DNA of 64,000 nt from positions 1 through 64,000 of the forward strand of contig JBCBBT010000005.1 in the NCBI GenBank assembly GCA_038531315.1. The letters are read 5' to 3'. Position 1 is the stretch's first letter. Each line of letters opens with the position of its first letter. The position numbers and the translations under genes are program-made. Below, one piece after another: positions 15,969 to 24,153 of this stretch. The DNA comes from JAJFFW01 sp038531315 (GTDB lineage Bacteria > Pseudomonadota > Alphaproteobacteria > Caulobacterales > Parvularculaceae). The notes beneath the pieces are model-generated. The model had not been told where the DNA came from and searched no databases. It worked only from the letters and a program-made list of their open reading frames with translations.

Positions 15969-16585
15969 TAGTGCGACCAAGCTCCTTCAGGCGTGACGCC
16001 AAGATCGTCTTCAACGCGCGCAATCCACGCCCTGATGCGTTCAAACTCACCGAGATCAAATCCGCCTTCCGGCGCCACCCGGGTGTAGGCGACAAGACAG
16101 ATATCCGCGGCGGTCAGACGACCAGCGACGAGATAGGGCGTGTCGGTCAGCGCCTGTTCGAGCCTTGAAAGTGCTGCGAGGCCGCGCGGCAGCCACTCGG
16201 CGTCGATTTCATCATCGCGCGCGTTCAAATACGCCTTTCGAAAGCGTCGGCCAGCGATATAGGGCTCATGGCTATTTTGTTCCCAGAACAACCACTGTTG
16301 AACAAGACTGCGTTGATACGGATCATCGGGCAAAAGGCGCTCGCCAGCCTCTTCAGCCAGATGAAGCACAATCGCGTTCGACTGGCTGAGTGCGCGTCCA
16401 TCTTCAAAAACAATACACGGCGCCTGACCAAATGGGTTGAGATTTAGAAATTCATTCGTACGGGTCTTTTTATCCAGAATATCTGTTTCAACCCACTCAT
16501 AATCGAGCTCCAGGAAATCGGCGGTCCATTTCACCTTGAGGCAATTGCCGCTGATGGGATCGCCATACAATTTAAAGGCCGCCAT
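15968..16585 (-). CDS. Glutathione S-transferase family protein
   Basis: This 205-residue cytosolic GST has an N-terminal thioredoxin-like domain (FKLYGDPISGNCLKVKWTAD; NPFGQAPCIVFEDGRALSQSNAIVLHLAE with the cis-Pro and glutathione-binding SN). The all-helical C-terminal domain includes the usual TAADICLVAYTRV motif. It sits inside the sulfur operon between DUF2849 and cysI, with a 1-base overlap to cysI and a 3-base gap from DUF2849. Its co-transcription suggests a role in thiol or sulfide metabolism, which is inference. The substrate is unknown. Confidence 0.9.
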   Translation of the reverse strand: MAAFKLYGDPISGNCLKVKWTADFLELDYEWVETDILDKKTRTNEFLNLNPFGQAPCIVFEDGRALSQSNAIVLHLAEEAGERLLPDDPYQRSLVQQWLFWEQNSHEPYIAGRRFRKAYLNARDDEIDAEWLPRGLAALSRLEQALTDTPYLVAGRLTAADICLVAYTRVAPEGGFDLGEFERIRAWIARVEDDLGVTPEGAWSH

Positions 16586-16588
16586 CGG

Positions 16589-16870
16589 TCAAAGGCTCCC
16601 GGCCTGCTTACCGAGATCGGGGCGCACTGTCGGCCCGGCGCTGCGGATCGTTTCGCGAAAGGCCGTGCGGCCCGCCGGCGCGCCGTTTTCTGCATCGATC
16701 ACGTAGACATCGGCGAATTCGCGTATTTTTTGTCTGGCGTCTGACAAGGCCGCTTGTGCGGTCTCGCCGTCAAGTTCGCGCGCCGCGGCAATGTCGGCGC
16801 TCCAGACGCTATTTTCAGCGAGGTAAACGACCCTGCCGTCGGATAATCTGTTGGCGGTGACGATCTTCAT
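16589..16870 (-). CDS. DUF2849 domain protein
   Basis: This 93-residue small cytoplasmic protein (MKIVTANRLSDGRVVYLAEN at the start) matches the DUF2849 family. That family is found almost only in alphaproteobacteria, between siroheme synthase and sulfite reductase genes. The function is unknown; the invariant context suggests help with siroheme supply or reductase maturation. Its ATG overlaps the cysG stop as ATGA, and the GST gene follows three bases later. Confidence 0.88.
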   Translation of the reverse strand: MKIVTANRLSDGRVVYLAENSVWSADIAAARELDGETAQAALSDARQKIREFADVYVIDAENGAPAGRTAFRETIRSAGPTVRPDLGKQAGSL

Positions 16871-18354
16871 GCCGACAGCCTTTCTTCTGTTGCGCCGCGT
16901 GCCGAAATTTGTTCGGCGAGCCGATCATCGGCCAGCGCCGCGACGTCGCCGATCACCAAAAGCGCCGGCCCGCTGATAGCGTGCCGGCCAATCATGGCGG
17001 CGAGATCGGCGAGCCGGCCCTTGACCAGTTTTTGCTCTGGACGGGATCCGTTTTCGATAATCGCAGCGGGCGTCTGCGGACTGGCCCCGTGCCGAATGAG
17101 ACATTGCGAGACCGTCTCCGCCGTCGTGACGCCCATATAGATGACCAGTGTCTGATTGAGTTTTGCGAGCGACGCCCAGTCGATATCGGGCTCGTTGCTT
17201 TCGGCGTTTCGCCCAACGACATCCAACAACGAACCGCGCGGGTCTGGACCGTTTTGCGCATGGCCCGTAACAAACGTAACCGCTTGAGCGTGATTGCGAT
17301 GGGTCAGCGCCATGCCGACAGCCGCAGCGCAGCCGGTCGCCGCCGTAATCCCGGGCGTTACATGCGCGTCAACGCCAGCGGCGCGCATCGCCTCCAACTC
17401 CTCACCGCCGCGCCCGAACACAAAAGGATCGCCGCCCTTTAACCGAACCACCGTTTTGCCGGCCCGGGCGTGTTCGACCATTAGGCGCTCAATGTCCGCT
17501 TGCGGTACGGCGTGATCGGCTTTGGCCTTGCCGACGAATAAGCGTTCGGCGTCACGGCGCGCGAGATCAAGGATCGCGTCGCTGACGAGCCTGTCATACA
17601 AGATTACATCCGCCTCCTGAACGAGACGGTGCGCCCGCAGCGTAAGAAGTTCCGGATCGCCGGGACCGGCGCCGACGATATGAACTACGCCAGCACTTTC
17701 GCCGCGGTCATCAGCAGGCTGATTTAACAGCAGCGACCGCATGGCGCGGCGCGCTTGCGGTTCGTCGCCAGCGAGGACGTGCGCGCCCACGGGGCCGTCG
17801 AAAACTTTTCCCCAGAGTTTCCGGCGCGCTGACGCCGGGGCTGACTTTTTTACGTCATCCCTAAAGGACTTCGCAAAACGCGCGAGCGCCCCAAGCCGCG
17901 CCGGCAATAACGCTTCAATTTTGCCGCGCAGCCGTTGCCCAAGCACTGGTGCGGCGCCGCCGGTCGATATCGCGATCACCACGTCGTCGCGATCAATGAT
18001 CGACGGCGTTGTAAAATCGCAAAGCCCAGGTCTGTCGACGACATTGACAAGGGCGCCGGCTTTGCGCGCCCATTTCGCATAGCGCGCGGCCGTTAATTCA
18101 TCGACGTCGGCGATAATGGCGAGCGCCGCGCCTTCAAAATCGGCGGGCGCGGGATCCACCGCCAGAATTGCGACATCGGCGGCGCCGTCATCGCGGAGCC
18201 CCTCGAACCGCGCGCGATCCACTGCAGCAGCAATCACCACAATCGTCGCGCCGGCTTTGGCGACCAATCGCGCTTTGCGTTCAGCTTCTTCGTCACCGCC
18301 AGCGATGACGACTTTTTTGCCTTGCAGGTCAACAAACAATGGAAAGCGGTTCAT
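16867..18354 (-). CDS. cysG: Siroheme synthase (trifunctional)
   Basis: This 495-residue enzyme makes siroheme for CysI. The N-terminal part (about residues 1-210) is the NAD-dependent precorrin-2 dehydrogenase/ferrochelatase module (FPLFVDLQGKKVVIAGGDEEAERKA). The C-terminal part (from about 225) is the SAM-dependent uroporphyrinogen-III methyltransferase, with VHIVGAGPGDPELLTLRA, VILYDRLVS and VRLKGGDPFVFGRGGEE. Full length matches CysG. It is the first gene of the minus-strand sulfur operon; a 7-bp dyad upstream may be its operator. Confidence 0.95.
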   Translation of the reverse strand: MNRFPLFVDLQGKKVVIAGGDEEAERKARLVAKAGATIVVIAAAVDRARFEGLRDDGAADVAILAVDPAPADFEGAALAIIADVDELTAARYAKWARKAGALVNVVDRPGLCDFTTPSIIDRDDVVIAISTGGAAPVLGQRLRGKIEALLPARLGALARFAKSFRDDVKKSAPASARRKLWGKVFDGPVGAHVLAGDEPQARRAMRSLLLNQPADDRGESAGVVHIVGAGPGDPELLTLRAHRLVQEADVILYDRLVSDAILDLARRDAERLFVGKAKADHAVPQADIERLMVEHARAGKTVVRLKGGDPFVFGRGGEELEAMRAAGVDAHVTPGITAATGCAAAVGMALTHRNHAQAVTFVTGHAQNGPDPRGSLLDVVGRNAESNEPDIDWASLAKLNQTLVIYMGVTTAETVSQCLIRHGASPQTPAAIIENGSRPEQKLVKGRLADLAAMIGRHAISGPALLVIGDVAALADDRLAEQISARGATEERLSA

Positions 18355-18463
18355 AGGTCAGATTTTCTATTCGTAAATTAAGCGCGACTTACGGGCGCTT
18401 TGGGTTTTTCATGCCAACGACTTCCTTTGTAAGAACACGTTTGATGCTTGCGAAACCAAATAT

Positions 18464-18485
18464 TCTGGCTGGACGTTTAGCCAGA
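18464..18485. promoter_or_regulatory. Inverted repeat in the cysG / LysR divergent promoter region
   Basis: TCTGGCT (18464-18470) and AGCCAGA (18479-18485) form a perfect 7-bp dyad with an 8-base spacer, in the 290-bp region between divergent cysG and the LysR gene. It is a candidate operator for the sulfur operon or for the regulator itself. Confidence 0.4.
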
Positions 18486-18644
18486 CTATTTTCTGTAGAC
18501 AGATCGCAGTGATGGCGCCAAAAAGGCGGCTCGATAGATTGAGCCGCTCACTACCATGTGAATGCGATGTGATTTGGATCAATTGGCGCGACTGTTGTTA
18601 TAAGCGCGGTCGTTACTTTACGAATAAGACTATTAGGAATTCTG

Positions 18645-19604
18645 ATGTCACGCTTACCCCCCCTGAATGCCTTGCGCGTTTTTGAGTCCGCGGCGCGTCA
18701 TTTAAGTTTTACTAAAGCCGCCGAAGAGCTTCACGTGACGCCGGGCGCTGTCAGCCAACAGATCAAAACGCTTGAGGAGTTCATCGGCGCTCGCGTTTTC
18801 AGGCGCGAAAAGCGCGCCTTGCTGCTCACCGACGAGGCTCAGGCGAGCCTTCCCGTTCTGCGTGAAGGCTTCGACAAACTGGCTGAAGCCGGCGCCATCC
18901 TTATGCGCAAATCCGACTCCGGACGGCTGACCGTGTCGATGGCGCCGTCGCTCGCGGCAAAGTGGCTGGTTCCGCGGCTCGATGATTTCCGCGAATCCCA
19001 CCCTGAAATAGACGTGTGGGTATCGGCTGATATGGATGTTGTCGATTTCGCCGTCGACGATGTCGATGTGGCGATCCGGTACGGCGCCGGGGAATACGAA
19101 GGCCTCGAGACGGATTATTTGATGTCGGAAACGATTATGCCCGTGTGCAGCCCAGAGCTTTTGGCGGGCGATCACCCGCTAAAAGCGCCGGAAGACCTCG
19201 CCCATCATGCGCTGCTGCACGACTCTAGTCCCGACAAAGACGAGAGCATTCCCACCTGGTCGATGTGGCTCAAAGCGGCGGGTGTCGAAGACATCGACGC
19301 CAAGCGCGGCGTCAAGCTGAACCAGTCGAGCCTCGTCATCGAAGCCGCGGTCGCCGGCAAAGGCGTCGCGCTCGCAAAATCCGCTCTTGCGCTCGCCGAC
19401 CTGGAGGCCGGCCGGCTTGTTATCCCGTTTGACGGGATGACACGGTCAACATTCGCCTACTACATCGTCCATCCGCACTCAAAAGGCCAAGCGTCAGCAG
19501 TCAAAGCGTTCAAAGCATGGCTGCACAGCCAGGCGGCGGCGACGCCGGAGGGCTCAGAAATTGCCGCGGCGGACGGCGGATTTGCGTTGAGAAAAATTTC
19601 CTGA
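18645..19604 (+). CDS. LysR-type regulator of the GcvA subfamily
   Basis: This 319-residue regulator begins MSRLPPLNALRVFESAARHL, the opening typical of GcvA-like proteins. The helix-turn-helix FTKAAEELHVTPGAVSQQIK and the substrate-binding domain follow. The domain contains DVDVAIRYGAGEYEGLETD and ends in the GcvA-type FAYYIVHP segment. The ATG at 18645 has AGGAA seven bases upstream. It is divergent from cysG, so it may regulate itself or the sulfur operon. GcvA proper controls glycine cleavage genes, which are not in this window, so no target can be named. Confidence 0.88.
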   Translation: MSRLPPLNALRVFESAARHLSFTKAAEELHVTPGAVSQQIKTLEEFIGARVFRREKRALLLTDEAQASLPVLREGFDKLAEAGAILMRKSDSGRLTVSMAPSLAAKWLVPRLDDFRESHPEIDVWVSADMDVVDFAVDDVDVAIRYGAGEYEGLETDYLMSETIMPVCSPELLAGDHPLKAPEDLAHHALLHDSSPDKDESIPTWSMWLKAAGVEDIDAKRGVKLNQSSLVIEAAVAGKGVALAKSALALADLEAGRLVIPFDGMTRSTFAYYIVHPHSKGQASAVKAFKAWLHSQAAATPEGSEIAAADGGFALRKIS

Positions 19605-19650
19605 CCACCGTTAAGGCGGCGCTCTCACATGCCGGCATTCACCGGTGCGC

Positions 19651-19696
19651 GAAAGTACGCTTTGCGGCGCTGAGAAAGTATGCTTTGCGGCGCTGA
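19651..19696. repeat. Two-copy 23-bp tandem direct repeat
   Basis: The unit begins GAAAGTAYGCTTTGCGGCG and recurs head-to-tail (19651-19673 and 19674-19696), with one C/T difference. It looks like a recent slippage duplication in non-coding DNA. Confidence 0.8.
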
Positions 19697-19715
19697 GGTT
19701 GAAATTGAAATGGTC

Positions 19716-19756
19716 GCCGCCCGCGCGATTGGGGGAGAGATTGGCGCGCGGGCGGC
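19716..19756. repeat. Perfect 12-bp-arm hairpin in convergent intergenic DNA
   Basis: GCCGCCCGCGCG (19716-19727) and CGCGCGGGCGGC (19745-19756) are exact reverse complements around a 17-base G-rich loop. The loop holds a GATTGG direct repeat. No T tract follows on either strand, so it is not a classical terminator. It could still end or stabilise the two converging transcripts. Confidence 0.7.
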
Positions 19757-19994
19757 ATGGCAACAGAGGGGCCTGAGAGGGGGAGAGAGTGGCCGCTGTT
19801 GCTTGTGTATAATCTGGCGATGATGACGCGGCCTTCAATGAGACGCCAGACCGAAAATTGGCGCCTAACGGTTTTGTGAAGACGCGTGTTACGCCCCAAA
19901 ACATTGCCAAATCGGCGATTTGAGCGGCCTGCCGGCGCGATTGCGTGCGCGCTAGCCCGTCGCGTTCGCGAAAGCTGGCGCTGATTATCAGTGT

Positions 19995-20477
19995 TTACGC
20001 GGTGACTTTATGGACGCCGCCGCCAGCGCCGTCTTTGTGCGCGTCGGCGCCGTAACCGAGCTGGTTGAGGCAGGCGCAAACCGCCTCGAACACCAACAAT
20101 GTCGATGCATGGCGTTGCGGATACTCTTTAATCGCCGCGAGCGCCTCTAGATCGCGCCATCGGGCGCCGGCCGGGCTCGGCCCATCTTCTTTCAACATCG
20201 CGCGCATCGCCTCACGCAGCCCATAAAGCTCGCCGGCGCTGGCCCCGACAATATTGCGCGCAACAATGGACGCGGAAGCCTGACCGAGCGCACAGGCTTT
20301 AGCCTCCATCGCAAAGTCACAAACGACGCCGCCATTGAGATTGAGATCAACGGTGACTTCAGAACCGCAGATGCGACTGACTTTGGTTGCGCTTGCTTGC
20401 GGCGAAGAAAGTCGCGCGGCTTCCGGTATCGCCGCCGCCGCTTCAAGAAGCTTTGCACTGTAAAGATCGTTGATCAT
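19995..20477 (-). CDS. Iron–sulfur cluster assembly scaffold (SufU/IscU-like)
   Basis: This 160-residue NifU-N/IscU-fold protein should accept sulfur and iron for cluster building. Candidate ligand cysteines are Cys37 in SRICGSEV and Cys62 in EAKACALGQASASI, plus a C-terminal CAC pair. The ACALGQASASI wording is diagnostic of this fold. The spacing resembles the short alphaproteobacterial IscU-like proteins encoded near folE and hisI. No cysteine desulfurase is adjacent. It lies 48 bp downstream of cysS on the same strand and may be cotranscribed with it. Confidence 0.88.
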   Translation of the reverse strand: MINDLYSAKLLEAAAAIPEAARLSSPQASATKVSRICGSEVTVDLNLNGGVVCDFAMEAKACALGQASASIVARNIVGASAGELYGLREAMRAMLKEDGPSPAGARWRDLEALAAIKEYPQRHASTLLVFEAVCACLNQLGYGADAHKDGAGGGVHKVTA

Positions 20478-20525
20478 CGCGCTTTCATATAGGTCAAAAA
20501 GCGGCTTGCGCCAGTAACGCCGCCA

Positions 20526-21899
20526 TTATTCGCGCCGCCATGTGGCGCCATCGGGGCCATCCTCAATGACCACGCCTTTTGCCGCGAGGTCGTCCCGGAT
20601 CTGGTCGGCGCGCGCAAAGTCTTTTGAGGCGCGCGCATCGGCGCGCTCGGTGAGCAACGCCGCTATGGCGTCCGGCGTCAGATCATCCTGACCGGGGGCG
20701 GCCTGAAACCAGTCGGTCGGGTCCGTTTGAAAAAATCCCATCAACGACCCCGCCGCCTTCAGAGCGGAAGCGGGACCGGCGCGTTTGTCCGCCGGCGCCG
20801 CCATCGCCACATCGCGCAGCGCATGGAGGCCGGCAAATGCTTCCGGCGTATTCAAATCATCATGCAGCGCCATGGCGATGCTTTTTGGCGGGGCGACCTC
20901 TTGCAGGCGATCGTCGGCCTCAGCGAGAACGCGATAGAACCGATCGAGTTGCCTTTTCGATTGGGCGAGCAACGCGTCGGTCCACTCAAGAGGCTGGCGA
21001 TAATGCGCCGATAACAAAGCCCAGCGGATCACTTCTCCAGGCCATTGCGTCAGAAGGTCTTTAACGAGAACAACATTCCCGAGCGACTTCGACATTTTGT
21101 CATTCCCCATACGGAGAAAGCCGTTATGCACCCAGAAACGCGCCAACGCCGCGCCATCGTGGACGCACGCGCTTTGCGCGATCTCATTTTCATGGTGGGG
21201 AAAGCGTAAATCCTGTCCGCCGCCATGAATATCAACCGTTTCGCCGAATGCTCTTTCGATCATCGCAGAGCATTCAAGATGCCAACCCGGCCGGCCGCGA
21301 CCCCACGGACTTTCCCAACCCGGCTCATCTTCGCAAGACGGCTTCCACAGGACGAAATCTGACGGGTCGGCCTTGTAAGGCGCGACCTCCACGCGCGCGC
21401 CGGCGAGCATTTCGTCGCGATCAACCCGCGATAATGCGCCGTAGTCAGAGAACTTTCCGACCGCGAACAGCGCATGCCCTTCCGACGCATATGCGTGTCC
21501 GCTCGCAATAAGCCGTTCGATCATCGCAATCATCTCTGCGATATGGCCGGTTGCGTGCGGCTCAAGCGTCGGCGCTAAATTGCCAAGCGCACGCGTTTCT
21601 GCGCGATAGATGTCAGCGTATTTTTCCGTGATGGCCGTTATCGGCGTTTTGGCCGCCTCGGCCGCTTTAATGATCTTGTCGTCTATGTCGGTGATGTTTC
21701 GGGCGTAGACGACTTTGTTCTGGCCGAACAGTTCACGCAGGACGCGATACAACAAATCGAAAACCACGGCCGCGCGAAAATTGCCGATATGAGCATGGTT
21801 GTAGACTGTCGGGCCACAGACATACATGGTCACGCGGTTGGGATCCGCTGGCTCGAAAAGACGCTTTTCGCGCGCCATTGTATCGTAGAGCGAAAGCAT
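20526..21899 (-). CDS. cysS: Cysteinyl-tRNA synthetase
   Basis: This 457-residue class I synthetase charges tRNA-Cys. The HIGH-type motif is in NHAHIGNF, preceded by the zinc ligand Cys28 in YVCGPTVY. Further zinc ligands lie in CSAMIERAFG and FPHHENE, and KMSKSLGN is the KMSKS loop. I choose the ATG at 21899 because AAAGG lies five bases upstream and the protein then starts MLSLYDTMAREK. An ATG at 21914 has its GGAGG almost touching the start codon. The C-terminal helical domain is complete. Confidence 0.97.
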   Translation of the reverse strand: MLSLYDTMAREKRLFEPADPNRVTMYVCGPTVYNHAHIGNFRAAVVFDLLYRVLRELFGQNKVVYARNITDIDDKIIKAAEAAKTPITAITEKYADIYRAETRALGNLAPTLEPHATGHIAEMIAMIERLIASGHAYASEGHALFAVGKFSDYGALSRVDRDEMLAGARVEVAPYKADPSDFVLWKPSCEDEPGWESPWGRGRPGWHLECSAMIERAFGETVDIHGGGQDLRFPHHENEIAQSACVHDGAALARFWVHNGFLRMGNDKMSKSLGNVVLVKDLLTQWPGEVIRWALLSAHYRQPLEWTDALLAQSKRQLDRFYRVLAEADDRLQEVAPPKSIAMALHDDLNTPEAFAGLHALRDVAMAAPADKRAGPASALKAAGSLMGFFQTDPTDWFQAAPGQDDLTPDAIAALLTERADARASKDFARADQIRDDLAAKGVVIEDGPDGATWRRE

Positions 21900-22007
21900 C
21901 GCCGCCTTTCTCATTCCTCCATTGAGGACCGGTCGTAGCCCGCGCGCGGATCAAAGTGCAAGCATCGCCTCACAGTCGATTCACTGATCTGTGATGGCTC
22001 GAATAAT

Positions 22008-22032
22008 CCAATTAAATCAGAAACCTAATTGG
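22008..22032. promoter_or_regulatory. Inverted repeat in the cysS / folE divergent region
   Basis: CCAATTA (22008-22014) and TAATTGG (22026-22032) form a perfect 7-bp dyad with an 11-base AT-rich spacer. They lie within the 300-bp non-coding interval between cysS and folE. It is a candidate operator about 170 bp upstream of folE. The rest of that interval holds only a GC-rich stretch, with no ORF I would call. Confidence 0.45.
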
Positions 22033-22199
22033 TTAATACCGGCGGGCGCCGGGGCGTTTGCGCCGCTCATTCGCCATCTTTGCGTTGGATTTCACGCATC
22101 CATTCCTATATTAAGGTCGTACTGGATGGTGCAACCGCCCGCGCTCTCTTCCCGAGAACCGCGAATTTGTAATCGCTCTTGAACGATAGGACAGGCCAC

Positions 22200-22829
22200 A
22201 TGACAGCCATTGCCTACGATACCATCACGCGCGCCTCGTCGGACGACGACGCAATTTTGACCACACGACCAACCCGCGCCGAAGCGGAACAAGCCGTGCG
22301 AACACTAATCGAATGGGCGGGTGATGATCCCTCTCGGGAAGGTCTTCTCGATACGCCGAAGCGCGTGGCGAAAGCATTTGAAGAGTGGTTTTCCGGCTAT
22401 GACGAAGACCCGGAAGAAATTCTGGCGCGCACTTTCGAGGAGGTCGAAGGCTACGACGACATTGTGCTCTTGAAGGGCATTCGCCTTGAATCTTACTGCG
22501 AGCACCACATGGCCCCGATCATTGGCACTGTGCATGTTGCGTATTTGCCGTCTGACAAGGTCGTCGGCATTTCCAAACTGGCCCGGCTTGTCGATGCTTA
22601 CGCCAAGCGCTTGCAGGTTCAGGAGAAAATGACGGCGCAAATTGCGAAAACACTCGATGACGTTTTGAAACCGCTCGGCGTCGCCGTGATGGTCGAAGCC
22701 GAGCATCAGTGCATGTCGACCCGAGGCGTTCACAAGCCCCATGTGGATACAGTGACAACGCGTTTTACCGGCGCCTTCAAAGACGACCCTGCGCTTGAAG
22801 ATCGGTTCTTGCGCCTCATCAAAAGCTGA
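22200..22829 (+). CDS. folE: GTP cyclohydrolase I
   Basis: This 209-residue enzyme converts GTP to dihydroneopterin triphosphate for folate synthesis. The zinc and active-site motifs are present: ESYCEHHMAPIIGTVHVAY, GISKLARLVDAYAKRLQ, and VEAEHQCMSTRGV with the second zinc cysteine. I choose the ATG at 22200, preceded by AGGACAGG; a TTG at 22179 would add seven residues. The stop overlaps the hisI start as TGATG, so the two genes are translationally coupled. Confidence 0.96.
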   Translation: MTAIAYDTITRASSDDDAILTTRPTRAEAEQAVRTLIEWAGDDPSREGLLDTPKRVAKAFEEWFSGYDEDPEEILARTFEEVEGYDDIVLLKGIRLESYCEHHMAPIIGTVHVAYLPSDKVVGISKLARLVDAYAKRLQVQEKMTAQIAKTLDDVLKPLGVAVMVEAEHQCMSTRGVHKPHVDTVTTRFTGAFKDDPALEDRFLRLIKS

Positions 22830-23209
22830 TGGGTTCGCAGGGCGCCGTTGATGAAACAACGACTTTCCGTCCGACCTTTAACGCAGACGGCCTGATCGTC
22901 GCCGCAGCGACTGACGCGGCGACGGGCCGTTTGCTGATGATCGCCTACATGAATGAAGAAGCGCTCACGCAAACGCTGAAAACGGGCGAGGCGACCTATT
23001 GGTCCCGCTCGAGAAGAAAGCTGTGGCGCAAAGGAGAGACGTCCGGCGCCACGCAAAAAGTCAAGGCGTTGCGCATCGATTGCGATCAGGATGCGATAGA
23101 ACTTGTCGTAGAACAAGCCGGGCCCGCCTGTCACACAGGGCGAAAGAGTTGTTTTTATCGCGTCATCCAACGCGAAGACGCCGGGCTCACGCTTTTGTTT
23201 GAAGACTAA
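22829..23209 (+). CDS. hisI: Phosphoribosyl-AMP cyclohydrolase
   Basis: This 126-residue monofunctional HisI catalyses the third step of histidine synthesis, opening the purine ring of phosphoribosyl-AMP. The family motifs are MIAYMNEEAL, ATYWSRSR, KGETSG, metal ligands in RIDCDQDAIEL, and GPACHTGRKSCFYR. No HisE (phosphoribosyl-ATP pyrophosphatase) domain is fused. It follows folE with a 1-base overlap, an arrangement shared by many alphaproteobacteria. Confidence 0.95.
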   Translation: MGSQGAVDETTTFRPTFNADGLIVAAATDAATGRLLMIAYMNEEALTQTLKTGEATYWSRSRRKLWRKGETSGATQKVKALRIDCDQDAIELVVEQAGPACHTGRKSCFYRVIQREDAGLTLLFED

Positions 23210-23263
23210 CGGCCTGTAGTGCAGGCTGGCTGTCGAATGACGCCGCACCCTTTTACGTGACCT

Positions 23264-23980
23264 TCACCCCATCGCATCGGATTGCTCTCGGTCGCCGTGT
23301 TTGCGCCGGTCGCGATGGCGCGTCACGAGCGCCAGGCCGATCCAGCTTGCGTGGAAAGCCATACCGAAAAGCAAAACCACATAGCCCGGAAACGGCCCGA
23401 CGGTCATGCGCTCAAACAACAGATCAACGCTGGTGAGCGGCGTTGGGTGGACCACAATTTTGCCGACAAAAGCGAGCGCCTGAAACCCGAAAATCCACAT
23501 ATAATTGCGCCGGATTCGTCGGCCGATCGCCCGCCATAATCCGACGTGATACTGCGGCTTTAGATAATCCTTCGCCAGAACGTCTTGCCATTCGCCCGGA
23601 TCGGGGCGGGTTGATTGAAGCAATAGCGGCGCATAAAAGTTGCGCTCAATCCACCGACATCGCGCCCGCCACACATTGAAGTAGCGATAGCGGCGCGCTT
23701 CCAGAATCAAGAACATAACGATCAGAACACCGACCAAAAGCAACGGCAATGGCGATGCTTCCGGACTTGCAAAGCTGACGGACATGGCAAGACCAAGGGT
23801 CACAACCGACCAGTTAGTCGTCGCGTCAAGACGCGTGCGCCAGATCGTCGAACGGTAGACTTCGCCGCGATAAAGATGCGCCAGCGCCCCGACATCGGCA
23901 TTGTCCAGCGTGTTGCCGGTGCCGCCGGGAGGCGACGTCCATTCGTTCCATTCATCAGAAAATTCGCTCATAGCCGGCAA
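23264..23980 (-). CDS. DUF2270 family membrane protein
   Basis: This 238-residue protein fits DUF2270, with the segment LAHLYRGEVYRSTIWRTRLD near residue 35. Two close hydrophobic segments follow (about residues 60-92), then RYRYFNVWRARCRWIE, and two more near residues 160-215. That gives about four membrane passes, with a basic cytoplasmic tail. The function is unknown. Alternative starts at 23980 and 23971 differ by three residues. It is divergent from the MATE exporter gene and converges on hisI. Confidence 0.82.
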   Translation of the reverse strand: MPAMSEFSDEWNEWTSPPGGTGNTLDNADVGALAHLYRGEVYRSTIWRTRLDATTNWSVVTLGLAMSVSFASPEASPLPLLLVGVLIVMFLILEARRYRYFNVWRARCRWIERNFYAPLLLQSTRPDPGEWQDVLAKDYLKPQYHVGLWRAIGRRIRRNYMWIFGFQALAFVGKIVVHPTPLTSVDLLFERMTVGPFPGYVVLLFGMAFHASWIGLALVTRHRDRRKHGDREQSDAMG

Positions 23981-24071
23981 GTCTCGGCCGTTCGGAACCG
24001 CTTGACAAGAAAGTCGCGTGCGCCGCGCCTCGACAGTCCCGCAACAGGCGGTTAAGGCCCGGAGCGCAGCC

Positions 24072-24095
24072 TTGTGCGCCGCATTGTGCGCCGCA
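24072..24095. repeat. 12-bp tandem repeat upstream of the MATE gene
   Basis: TTGTGCGCCGCA occurs twice in tandem (24072-24083, 24084-24095), followed by a degenerate third copy starting TTGCACGCC. It lies in the 173-bp divergent spacer between the DUF2270 and MATE genes and is a possible slippage site. Confidence 0.7.
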
Positions 24096-24153
24096 TTGCA
24101 CGCCCCGCACGCTGGCTTGCGCCAACCGAACGCGGAAACCGTCAGGATCGTCT

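Larger units (their letters stand above)
19605..19994. other. 390-bp convergent intergenic region carrying repeats, no gene seen
   Basis: This region lies between the ends of the LysR gene (+) and the SufU-like gene (-). It holds a 23-bp tandem duplication and a 12-bp-arm hairpin, listed separately. A 99-codon minus-strand reading frame exists, but it lacks a family pattern and runs through both repeats, so I do not call it a gene. Confidence 0.65.

Noticed and set aside
19651..19696. Possible CRISPR-like repeat
   Set aside because: There are only two copies, adjacent with no spacer, and no cas genes are in the window.
19611..19910. Possible 99-codon minus-strand gene in the LysR/SufU spacer
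   Set aside because: It crosses both a tandem repeat and a hairpin, has no ribosome site and no family resemblance.
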